DNA from: Jaapia argillacea MUCL 33604
Lineage: Eukaryota; Basidiomycota; Agaricomycetes; Jaapiales; Jaapiaceae
Length of the DNA: 64,000 nt
Direction: 5' to 3'
Assembly: GCA_000697665.1 (NCBI GenBank)
Contig: KL197737.1
Span: 208,051 to 272,050, forward strand
The translations under genes and the position numbers were made by a program. The notes beneath the pieces were generated by a model. It saw only the letters and a list, made by a program, of their open reading frames with translations. It ran no database searches and was not told the DNA's origin. This document shows positions 23,231-33,156 of this stretch, piece after piece; within the stretch, counting starts at the first letter, position 1, and each line of letters opens with the position of its first letter.

Positions 23231-26200
23231 ATGCCTGCTCATGCCAAAACTGTCCCTCCCAAGGGCAGTGATGCTGAACAACCCTCAAAGCCTAAACGCG
23301 GCGCACCCTCCAAGGTCGTCGGTATCAAGCATGCATTCTTGTTGGCAAGGAACGACGAGTGGTTGGGTACTTGCAACAAAACAGGAACTGTCAAGATTGA
23401 AGTGTTCCTCAACAACATCACCAAGCTTTGGTTCCTCAAGTACGGGGACTTGCCCTTCGAGAAGGACCTTGACATCGACAAACCCGATCCCGATCTCTCT
23501 CTTCTTGACGCGCCTCAAGAACTCACAGATGCTGAATGCCATCGCTTCAAGGAGCATTGTAAGATAAGCAACCTGTCCTCAGCCTACTCTCAGTGAGCTA
23601 ATGGGTCGTCATCAGAGAATCAGTCAATGGTTTCGCAACCACAACAACAAACTCTTGAAGAACAACACTAATGAGGTGATTCTCAACCGCATCAATCACA
23701 CTCTTGGCGCTGAGTCTGTCGACGCTCCTCGCAAGAGACAAGCAGCCCAAATATTCTTGCGGGAGTACCAGACCAAAGTCTACGCCATCTTCACTGGTCG
23801 TTGGGAAGAAGAGTTGGCGAACGCCAAAGCTGCTTCCAAGAAGCCCCTGAAGAAAGTCACCATTCTCATGAAGGTGACTCAGGAGTTGTTAAACAAGCAA
23901 TCACCATCGTTTTGTGCAGAGATTGATCAGATGGTCCTCAACGACTATCTTGCTCACGTCGCAAAGTGGGAGAGTAAGGGAAAGGGTAGCTATGCTCGCC
24001 AGGGTGATTCCCCCAAGGCATATGACAGGTACATGTTCTCAATGTGTTGCTGTATGGACTCTATCTCACATTGCCTTAGTGCCCTGTTTAGGAGTGGTGA
24101 TTACATGCAACCAATGATCAGGTGTGCAGGGACCAATATGGGGATGAACATTATCATGATGTATGTTGGTCCTGTTGGCCGACGTCAGGGTAAAGTTGAA
24201 GTTCGGACGTAAGTCTTCCTCATCCTTCACATTGGCTTTCACTAATCTTTATGGTGTCAGGTTATATCATGGCAAGACCAGAGGTCTCCTGGGTCAAACA
24301 TGGCAGCAACTTGATCCTACAGGGTTCGATGCAGCCACCGCCTCAGCAGCAAGGTGGGGTAGGGTGTGTTTTTGTAAGTTGACACCGTTAATGCCTCTAT
24401 TGTCATTTGAGTTGACCACTTCCCTCAGCGGATGAAGAATGTCAGGTGTGTGTCCTCCCTGTTGAAGACGGTGTCAATACATCGCTGTCATCAAGCAACA
24501 CATCGTTGCCCAGCGTCCAGCAACCAGTCGACGTTGTTTCAGTGACAAATGGCTCACTGTCAGATGTGGCACCTCTCCAGGCTCCAAGCCACCCATCAAC
24601 GTTGACGCCATCTCCACAAGCTCCAACTCCAGGTAGTCCAAATCCTGTTCCAACGTTGGTGACTGGACAGAGTGTCCCGTCTCCTGCCTCATCCAGCTCT
24701 ACCACCCTCTCATCCAACTTTTCCACCTACTCATCCAGCACCGGCTCTCCCACCACCTTGTTCAGTGCTGGCTCTTCCACTGTCTCATCCAGCACCAACT
24801 CACCCACCACCCCAGCTGCTTTCTTCGTTGCCACGTCCGACATTGGCACTGACTTTGGCGTGGACATTGACTTCGACGGTACTCTGGATGATCTTTTTGA
24901 GCTTGCTGATGACTTTGAGGATGGCTTGGGGGATGGACTGGGGGCCTCCATGGGAGATCATGATGATCCAAGTGCCATCATCATCGACGATACACAGGCC
25001 GCCAGTATGCTTCTTCAGTCTACCTCATCCGGGATGGTGTCGTCCCCTCCTGTCACAGTCTCACCAGCTGGATCGCCTCTTGCTTCGGCCACACCTTTGA
25101 CTGCCAGCAGCGCCAAGCTCCCAGTTGCTGAACCTGACCTGATGACAATGATGTCAGCAGTTGATGGGTTCAGCTTTGGTTCATTGTTGAGCTTACCTGT
25201 AGTTCCCAAACCTACTACTGCGTTTGAGACTCCAGTTCGACGACCTCTGCTCACTCAAGTCCAAAACACACCTCTGTTCCTTCCACCACCAAGCTCCAGT
25301 CCTGCTCCACAACCGCCTTCATCCCAGAGCCATCATCAGTTTTTGTTGCAACTCAAGAAGGTCTCAAAGACGCACATGCCAAGTACCAGTCAGACAATCA
25401 ATCACGCATCCAATACCACATCGTCTCCTCCCCCTGCATCCAATCCTACATCCACTCCACCCACCACACACGACCTCGCATCCACTCCACCCACCACACC
25501 CAACCTTGCATCCACTCCACCCACCACACCTGACCTCGCATCCTCTCCCATCGCTCGTTTGCCTCCCAGTGAGTCAACCCCACCCCCACTGTTGGGTGAA
25601 GTCGCCCCTGGTGTTGGTGCTAGCAACACGCCCACTTCCAGTATGTCTGGGTCGACCACTGATGTTGCTGTCAATTTGTCTGATATGGATTTGTGGCCCA
25701 AGTAGTTGCAAGAGGGTTATCCGGCTATGATGGGGTTACATCTTGGTGATCAGTGGCAGTCTTGTGTCGCTCTCTTTGTGGAATTTGAAAGGTGTTTCAA
25801 TTTCTCGGTATGTTCTCTGGTCCGTATTCATCTGTCTTTCATAAGCTTAACATGCTCGCAACAGAATCCTAAAGGAGTTTCTCTCAAGTCCACCAGTATT
25901 CCTCTCGTCATTCAGCAGTGGAAGAAGAATTACTAATCATGGAGCTTGAACAAGCCACCGTTTACCAACATTACATGGAAGGTGTTCAACAACCATCTTG
26001 CTTCATGGAGCAAGTGGTGGTGGATGTTACAACCTTCTGAATGAAGCTCTCCAACTGGCAGCCTTCTTTGTCGATCTGGACTCAATTGGTCTTTGTTGAG
26101 GAAGTGTGGAGGCAATGGTTTTATCTCAGTCATGGTTTCGATTGTGTGGTGGGGTTATGCCATTCAGGGAGGCAGTGTTGATGTTGAAGACAGTGATCTC

Positions 26201-26536
26201 ATGAGTGTGATTGATGATGTCCAGTGGGTGTTGAGATCTATGCTTGAGTCAAATACAAGGTGAGTGGTATATTTTCAGATCCGAGTCATTCCCATGCTCA
26301 TTGGTAACAACTTGTGTAGTCGTCTTGTGGATGACAACAAGGTGGCTCCTTCTCCTGTGGTCTCCAAGGGGAATCGTAAACGTCGTTCGACATCTGAGGC
26401 TGGAGGAGAAGGTGTGGCTCCAAAGAAGAAGAGGTTTGTGCGGCTATCCTCTTCAAGTTGGATGGGATTACTGATGACCATTTCTTCAGAACTTAGTGGT
26501 TGTTGTAGGTTCACAACCTCAAAGCACCATTGAAGT
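23231..26536 (+). pseudogene. Large Ser/Pro-rich protein of an expanded Agaricomycete family, unknown function, decayed
   Basis: Start ATG at 23,231 (MPAHAKTVPPKG). Exons include 23,231 to about 23,558, about 23,583-24,208, 24,261-24,373 and 24,429-25,705; the last three join in phase. Conserved parts are KHAFLLARNDEWL, ISQWFRNHNNK, an RGTN-like block CAGTNMGMNIIMMYVGPVG, and LYHGKTRGLLGQTWQQLDPTGF. A Ser/Pro/Thr-rich stretch of more than 350 residues follows, with a short acidic part. Similarity to the family continues past the stop at 25,705 (LGDQWQSCVALFVEFER, SWSKWWWMLQP, NGFISVMVSIVWWGYA) to a basic tail KGNRKRR...PKKKR that looks like a nuclear signal. The gene is therefore interrupted by at least two stops, and the first exon junction does not stay in frame with the obvious splice sites. 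The function of the family is unknown to me. Confidence 0.6.
25449..25540 (+). repeat. 30-bp in-frame coding repeat
   Basis: Three copies with an exact 30-bp period encode STPPTTHDLA, STPPTTPNLA and STPPTTPDLA in the Ser/Pro-rich part of the large cargo gene. The sequence keeps the frame, as expected of a disordered linker that grows by slippage. Confidence 0.85.
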
Positions 26537-26539
26537 TGC

Positions 26540-27060
26540 CGACACAACTCGTCCTCTCTCCCCACCTTGAAGACACCAAACTCTCGTATATATATGCTCA
26601 TGGTTCAATTCATCATCTTCATTACTCCTCCACGTCCTGGAACTGCCACCTTGTCCTTCCTCTAATTCCCGTTCCTGTTTATTGTTATCTACTCTTCATT
26701 ATTTGATTGCTTGCACGTCCATGTCCTTTCTCGCCACTGTTATTGTTGCCCCTTGTTGTTGCTTGTCTTGGAGTTTCTTCCATCCCACTTTTGTGTTGCC
26801 TCATCCATTGCTGCTCTCTTTGTTTGCTTGGTATCTTGCTTATCGTGGTTGCCCTTGTCATTTTGGCTGGTTTCTTTCTTTCAATTGCCCTCCCCTTTCT
26901 CTGCGTTTGGCTCCTCATTCATTTTGACCTCTTCCACCTAATAGACTATTGTCCTTCAGCATCTATGATCTCTCTCATGTTGTAGTCAATCATCTATGTC
27001 AGGCTTTTACCTCAGTCCCCCCTCTGGGATGAAGATGGAACCGAGTGTACCCAAGATCAT
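26540..27060. other. Non-coding interval before the right terminal repeat
   Basis: Pyrimidine-rich plus strand with several overlapping short frames and no recognised product. It is probably the 3' flank of the large cargo gene inside the KDZ element. Confidence 0.4.
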
Positions 27061-27179
27061 GAAGGTGAGCACTTTTCACCCCTATTTGTTTTTTTGTTGT
27101 GTCTGTTTTGTTTCCACCCCATGTATTTTGTTCTGCCCAATGTAACCCTAACGGTGTGGTTTTTCCAACCATCTTTTTT

Positions 27180-27478
27180 GTTTTTCCACTGCATATGTTT
27201 TTTTCGGTCCAATATGTTTTTTTCCGCCCGGTTTGTTTTCTCCATATCTGGATATGTTTTTCTCTGCACGGTTTGTTTTCTCCATGTCTGGATATGTGTT
27301 TTCGTGGCTGGATATGTTTTTCCGAGTCATGTTTTTTGGTGAGGTTTGAGATCCTGGCTTTTGAGTCTGGCAGGTGACATTGTAATGCCATTGAATTGCA
27401 ATGTAGGTGGCCAGTAGCCTACAGTAGCTACTGTTGGAATTGTAATGTGATGGGCTGTAATGGTCATGTAACATTATA
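27180..27478 (-). repeat. Right inverted terminal repeat of the KDZ element
   Basis: Read on the minus strand from 27,478: CATGACCATTACAGCCCATC, ACATTACAATTCC, then the perfect 14-bp palindrome ACAGTAGCTACTGT (27,421-27,434), a CATTGCAATTC block and an A-rich part with repeated AACATATCC and GGAGAAAACAAACC words. The block order is the same as at 3,586-3,800 in inverse orientation. Within the terminal 65 bp identity is roughly 70% by eye. Confidence 0.6.
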
Positions 27479-27489
27479 ATCAAGGTACA

Positions 27490-29560
27490 GGGACTGGTGG
27501 CAGGTCCTCTTGGGCCAGAGGGACCTCGTGGTCCAGTTCCAGGGTTACCTCCTCCCGGAGGTCCTCCTCCTCCAGGTCCTCCTCCTCCAGGAGGAGGCCC
27601 ACCTCTCCCTTGATCATCGTCATCATCGTCGTCATCGGGAGGGTCGTCTCCTGGAGATTGCAGTTGAGGTCAACTATCCTCAGCCTCCTGAGGGACAGTA
27701 GGAGCTAAGCTCGCTTGTGGATCGTCCTGTCGATCTTCCAGAGTGGGATCTGCAGGGATGAAGAGGTTCTCCCCCGTTATCCAGGGGCGAGAGGTAGTTG
27801 GATGCATTGGAGTGGGCAGCCCTCCCATATGCTCAGGAGTGGGTAGCATAGTTTTGAGGAAAGGAGGAGGGTTTGATTTATATGCCATGGGGTACGAGGA
27901 TGAAATGCTAACTCCTGGTAGTATCGTTCATTTCCCTTTCTCCTCGTGAGGGTGGGATGCAGATGATGGACCGACCTCGAATGGACTCCCTCATGAAGGC
28001 TGATTCGGAGGCTACGCTGTGTATTACTGACATCCCCAAGCCCCCCATCTGACCAAAGGAGACTCTGGGTCCACATGCCTCGACATCCTCTGCGAATGTA
28101 AGGTTGGCCACTTCCTCTTTGGAACGGCGAGAGCTCTCCTCTTCGTCCACGTCTTCGACTGTTACAGACCTTCTTTGGTGGGGTTGAGTAGTAATGTTAC
28201 GGACAGCATCCACATTGGGAGACCACTGTTCATCAGCCTGTCAATAACTCGAGCTAGGGAGGGAGAACCCAGTGTAATGAATAAGGTTCCCACTTTGGTC
28301 ATAGGATCGACGGGCAGAGGTTTCGTCTGGTAGCGTGTAGTACACATCCAGAAGAGGTTGGGGAGCGACTATGACTTTGGCCAATGGAGCACCTCATCGT
28401 ATTTCGGCTTTAGTCTCTTCGTTCTGGCAATTAAGGAAGGAGGGAAAGTGGGCATAAGGTCGAAGCTTTGCCTCAGCATCTCCCTGAATGGATGCATAGA
28501 GGTCACTGGTAGTGGACGCGGGGGAGAAGATTCCAATTCCGTTCTTAAATTCTTTTAAATACGCTTCTGCTCACTCCCAAGCTTGTTGAAATCTCCCTAC
28601 TATCATGAGCCAGGCGTAGTTCAAGCTCTTGATAGTAGCAGATCCTCGTCGGGTTACTATCAATGAACTGTGAGGGTCGATCCTGAACTTCAAAGGCTTG
28701 TCTGGATGCAGTTTGGTGGACATCGCCTGAATGATCGACTCGAGAGTTGGAGCTACTGATTCAACCATAGACAATACTTTGCAAGTAAGGCAGTACCGAG
28801 GGGCGGGTGAGGACGTCGCTCCTCAATCAACTATTTCCCAAGGCTGCAACGGGCCTTTACTCATGATGAAATGAGCACTCTCCACAATCAAAAGCTCATC
28901 CTCGCCTACAAGATAGTCATCTATGAGTTGCTGAGGCAGGTGGCACCATTGAAAGCTGGTTCCCATCCAGGGGTATTATTCGCAAGAGAGTTACTATGTT
29001 CTGCTTCTACTCACATGCCTGTCGCAGTTGGTAGTGAGTGTGTAGGTTTAGGGTGCAGATGGGGATTGGTTAGAACTTTGGGTGCAGTGGGTTCGAGAAA
29101 TTTGTGAGTAAAGTTACTTCTTGCAAGAGGGGGGTTTGAAAATGATCTAGCCCGTCCTGCTCCCAGGGGAGGGTGGGGATTTTGGGGATGGTTAAGGCTG
29201 GCCAGGGTGAAGACACTCCTCCCAGTGTCCACCTTGGTAACAGCTGAGCTCTGACAGCTCACTACTGATACCAGAAGGTGTCCTCAGTCGACACTGACGA
29301 GCCTTGACGTTACACTGGTGTGAAGTCTTGAGTGGGGAACCTCATGATCAAACACACATAGAACGCGTCCCTAAGGGCTACCCGTAAGTAGCTCCTTAGG
29401 ATGCTCGAAGGTGAGGCACGGTTGAGTGTCGAAGAAGCACGGAAGATCTGTTGTTGCTGGTAAAAGGCGTATCACGTCCTTTGTGGGACGCGAGACGCGA
29501 GGTGAGTGGAAAGGCTAACCATAAGATATCAGAATTTAAGTAAGTCACTCGATTCACCAA
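27490..29560 (-). mobile_element. Fragment of an LTR element related to element A
   Basis: On the minus strand near 29,237 an LTR-like end (CAGCTGTTACC) is followed by AAGGTGGACACTGGGAGGA, the same block that follows the left LTR of element A at 10,415, and similarity continues for about 30 bp. The internal direction is leftward. Frames at 28,774-27,780 on the minus strand (for example IESIIQAMSTKLHPDKPLK-like text) have no recognisable domain. On the plus strand 27,495-27,600 encodes a Gly/Pro-rich stretch of the kind seen in gag N-termini. The copy is broken and truncated by the KDZ element end near 27.48 kb; the matching far end was not found. Confidence 0.4.
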
Positions 29561-31440
29561 TCGACCATCAGCTTAGGACGTCAAAAGTGGATAGTAATGA
29601 GCAGATAATTCTGAGTTTAAGTCTCGCGTATGATACATAGACGCGCACGCTGAGTTCTAATATATTACAAGTCCACTTTGGCTGTTTGCAAAGGCTACAC
29701 ATCGCATACCCATTACACCATTTCAACCATAACTCCATCAGATCAAGTATACGACATCCCCTCTCTTCAGATCGAATTGAACCCACTAGTTTCATACGAT
29801 TTCGGACTCGACATCCCATTCCCTCACTCCTGACAACCACACGACACTCAGTTCCATCTCAAATGAAACTCAACGTTCAGTAATTCGCTCCCTCGTCATT
29901 CCAAACCTGGAAATATCCAAATGTCCGAAGGCACGCCCAATCCTCCTAACAAATAGATCGTATTCCGGACAATGTCGGAATTTCCTATCCGCTCCAACTC
30001 CGAGATTCCTCCCGAGACTAGATGTCCACCATTTCGCCTCCACGTCGCTCAGTATCGGGAATTCCTATGTTATCAAGTTAGGGCCATATTCGACCCGACG
30101 ATACGACTCCGATGCACCCGATGCAAGCGTTCCTAGGAGTCCGAAACATCGGAATTCGACTCGAGACTAGTTGTTCACCATCTCACCTCCACCTCATTCA
30201 GTATCGGGAATTCCAACATTATCAAGTCAGGACCGTATTTGACCCGACAATACGACTCCGATGCACCCGATGCGAACGTCCCTAGGACTCCGAGACATCT
30301 GATTTGACTCGAAACTCCTCCTTCACCACCTTGGACCTACGACCTTGCACATCCTTGGAATCTCGACAATCTTATCAGGGAGCTTCTTATCTCGATGATC
30401 CGAGGCCCCGATACACTGCCACAACACATTCTGATGGTCTGATACTCTGGGAATTACAAAACACTTACATCACTCTCCTCACCCATTACTCCTTGACTTC
30501 CCCACCTCATGTCTGTGCTCTTGGACTGAGTCCTCAATCAGGAGGACACTCGATTTAGGTTTCCGAGATTGACTACTGTAGATCCTGCTCCTTCTGAAGC
30601 TTCTGTGCACTTCCCCTTTCGGTCCGATACACCTTCACCAGGACTTCACTCGCTTCCGAGGACACTCAGTATGTTTTACCTCAGTTACTTGACTTCCGAC
30701 TTGTCCCCCTCTTTCACTGTGCACTCTCTCACTTGAATCACCCTCATGTTGTCCTGAATTCACCTTTCCCTTTATCCTTTCCTATTCCATAGCTACCTCA
30801 TGTGCTTAGGTATAAAAACCTGTCTGTAGCTACTCAAAAAAAAACAACCTTTCATGATCTCTCTCGTCCTGAGTTACTCTCAGATGTTGTTCACCCTCAC
30901 GCTCTCAATCTAAGCTTGTCCTCATGTCGCTCTCTGGTGTCCCCTCGGAATCTAACTATCTCAAGCTTCAGACTTCTTTGTTTTCGGGATTTCCGACTTT
31001 TCTTACTTTCGACTTGTGTTGACGTTTCCCAACCTTCACGTTCTATCTCGACGCTTTCTTTTGATTTGTTCCGATCTTATTTCATTCCGATTAGTGTTTC
31101 TCTTTTGTTCCTATCCCGACATATTAGTTTCAGTTTGTTTCGATTTGATCTCTTTGTTTTCCTCTGTTTTTGTTAGTTTCCATCACACATCTTACAGTTA
31201 GTTTCGCCGTATCGCGTCCTTAGATTTCCGAGTAGTCCGACCCGATTCCCGATGTTTCAGATACACGCACAAGTACTTGCCATAGCACACCCTCCTCCTG
31301 GGATTACTCCTCCACTATTGCTGTGTCGAGTCGAGTTTCCCTTCGTGTTCCATTTACTGGACACATCACTATTGAACCCTACCTAGTCTGCCCTACACAT
31401 TCCTGCATCCTGAAACACTGATCCTCCCATTCTTTGATTT
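29561..31440. other. Pyrimidine-rich region without a gene
   Basis: No frame here looks like a real protein. It contains a two-copy tandem repeat (29,995-30,300) and a strongly T/C-rich part at 30.8-31.2 kb. It may be the remains of a retroelement end region, but I see no firm boundary. Confidence 0.45.
29995..30300 (+). repeat. 149-bp tandem repeat, two copies
   Basis: CAGTATCGGGAATTCC occurs at 30,050 and again at 30,199. The same spacing holds for TACGACTCCGATGCACCCGATG and GAGACTAG blocks. The two copies have drifted by several percent. Confidence 0.75.
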
Positions 31441-31479
31441 CTATTGGAGACAAACAACCTACCCTCACTCGGAACTTAC

Positions 31480-33061
31480 ACACCCCGAGTGCCCCACACT
31501 GCTTGTGAACTGGTGATGCCCCCACAACTCATTGTCATCGTTCTCGGAGAGGTGTGGTGAGTTGGGGTCAGCTGTTTCAAGTTGTTCGATGAATGCTGCA
31601 ACATCATCAGATGGGGCTGTACTGGGACCAAAGTCGGGAGTGAGCTTGATGGCTTTGAGAAGCTCTGTGGCGTCGTTGAGAGCAGGAAAGTTGACCGAAA
31701 ATACATCTGCAAAAGTAGTTAGTTTGACTTTCAGATTCATCAGGACAACAAAAATTGGAACTTACGAATGAGGTTGTCAATGTGGGCATCAACCTTGATG
31801 AAGCCGACATCGACATTGTCGGTTTTCAGAGGATTGTCAAGACCAATTTGAAGGCTGTTGGCAGGAGGATTTAGCGAGCTGGAAGGTTGTGACGTGAATG
31901 TCGGGAGTTTCATCTGAGGCACCTGCTGTGTTTGATGAGCTACTTGGTGTCAGCATCAACATCAAACCAATGGTGGGTGGAAGGTACTTACATGGTGCAA
32001 TATCAAATGGTGGAGAGCCACTAACGTCCCTGCCATCAGGTCCTGTTCCCTTGCTAGGCAGCGAGGCCTCGGTTTGTGCCTTCTTCTTCGATATGTGTTG
32101 CGAGTTCCCTTGCTGACGACGTTTGGGGTTTGGGGCAGCTGGAGGGAGGTCCGTGATGTTGCTGTCTTCAGGCTCAGAGTCTGAGGTGACAATTTTGTGG
32201 AGGACAGGAGGAGAGAGTGGAGGAGCTGGTTAGCTTTCCAGTGGTTCGCACACAGGGCAAGTTCTTTGTGAGTTTCTTCCAACTCCTCCAGTCCGTTGAG
32301 CCACTCCATGGGGAACAAGGACTTGAGGAGAATATAGGTGTTCTTCGCACCTCTAAACTTCTTTGGTACTTTCAGAGCAAGCAGCTTGTTCTTGACAGCC
32401 TTCCCTGTGGCTCGGATGGTCAGGTACTCCTCATCGCTGACGAAAGTCCCATCTGTGCGTCAAAGGCAGGTTACAATTGAAAGTCGCAAATCATTACCCT
32501 TTTTGGTCCCTGAAGTTGGATCCTTCTTCGCGTCACACTCGTTCCACAGAACTTCACGTGGAAGGTGGTCTGGGCAAATGGGTCCATTACCATAGCCATG
32601 GGTTAGGCCAGAAACATTGGAGCCTGACCTATTGTGATTGAAGGGGTAAGAAATCGAACAGAGAATGTTGCATGATTGATTGAATGGGCTGCGACACACC
32701 TTGAGTTCTTCGACACAGCCACTTCATTCATCAGACGCTGATTCTCCGAGAGGAGGTGACCATTTTGCGTCAAGAGACATGTCAGACTTTCTGACATCTT
32801 GATGATTTTGCTAGTGAGTAGTGAATTTTGCTTGAAGAGTTGGTCACAATCTTGTCTGAGTTGGTGGAGTTCAGAGGTTTCAGCACGAGCCTCGGATCCA
32901 TGGGAGGTCGGTAAAGTGAGATCAGAATAATTAAAAAGTGAATGATTAGAACTGGATGCTGGTAAATTAACAGAAGGATTTTGAAGGGAACTGTAGAAAT
33001 TAGGGGGCAGTGAGAGTAACATTGATGTGGCCAGCAACAGTAAGCTGGTGGCTGAACCCAT
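31480..33061 (-). pseudogene. Partial gene of an Agaricomycete family of unknown function
   Basis: The start at 33,061 (MGSATSLLLLATSMLLSLPP) has a hydrophobic N-terminus, followed by a Leu/Asn-rich coiled-coil-like stretch (KIIKMSESLTCLLTQNGHLL). Exons 33,061-32,700, 32,628-32,498, 32,452-31,992, 31,942-31,766 and 31,706-31,480 have good GT..AG borders. Motifs THGYGNGPICP, FPMEWLNGLEELEETHKEL.LCANHWKA and NDDNELWGHHQFTS resemble a widespread mushroom family whose role is unknown. Phase is consistent at every junction except inside exon 3 near 32.2 kb, where a one-base frame change is needed. The end of the gene is missing: past 31,480 only a weak WED-containing stretch remains before unrelated pyrimidine-rich DNA. 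Composition is close to its neighbours on the left, not to the AT-rich DNA on the right. Confidence 0.5.
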
Positions 33062-33156
33062 TCTCTTTAGGCAAATATTAGTCAGATTTCCCACACTCCT
33101 TTACTTGGAGTCTGTTATCGATTGCTCATCATCTTGATACCACCTTCCTCTCAACA

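Larger units (their letters stand above)
3580..27485. mobile_element. Giant KDZ-type DNA transposon with cargo genes, split by an LTR element
   Basis: The left end (from about 3,586, plus strand) and the right end (to about 27,478, minus strand) share an imperfect inverted repeat. Between them lie, in order, a KDZ transposase, a TET/JBP oxygenase, a viroplasmin-like gene and a large gene of unknown function. The LTR element at 9,882-20,768 is a later insertion with its own target duplication. Without it the element is about 13 kb. KDZ (Kyakuja-Dileera-Zisupton) elements in fungi are known to travel with TET/JBP genes. Treating the two right-hand genes as cargo of the same element is inferred from the matching ends. 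The exact tips and the target duplication could not be fixed. The alternative is two related elements lying side by side in opposite orientation. Confidence 0.55.

Noticed and set aside
24446-25705. The Ser/Pro-rich frame taken as a stand-alone mucin-like gene
   Set aside because: It joins in phase to the upstream exons at 24,261-24,373 and 23,583-24,208 across good GT..AG borders, so it is one exon of the larger cargo gene.
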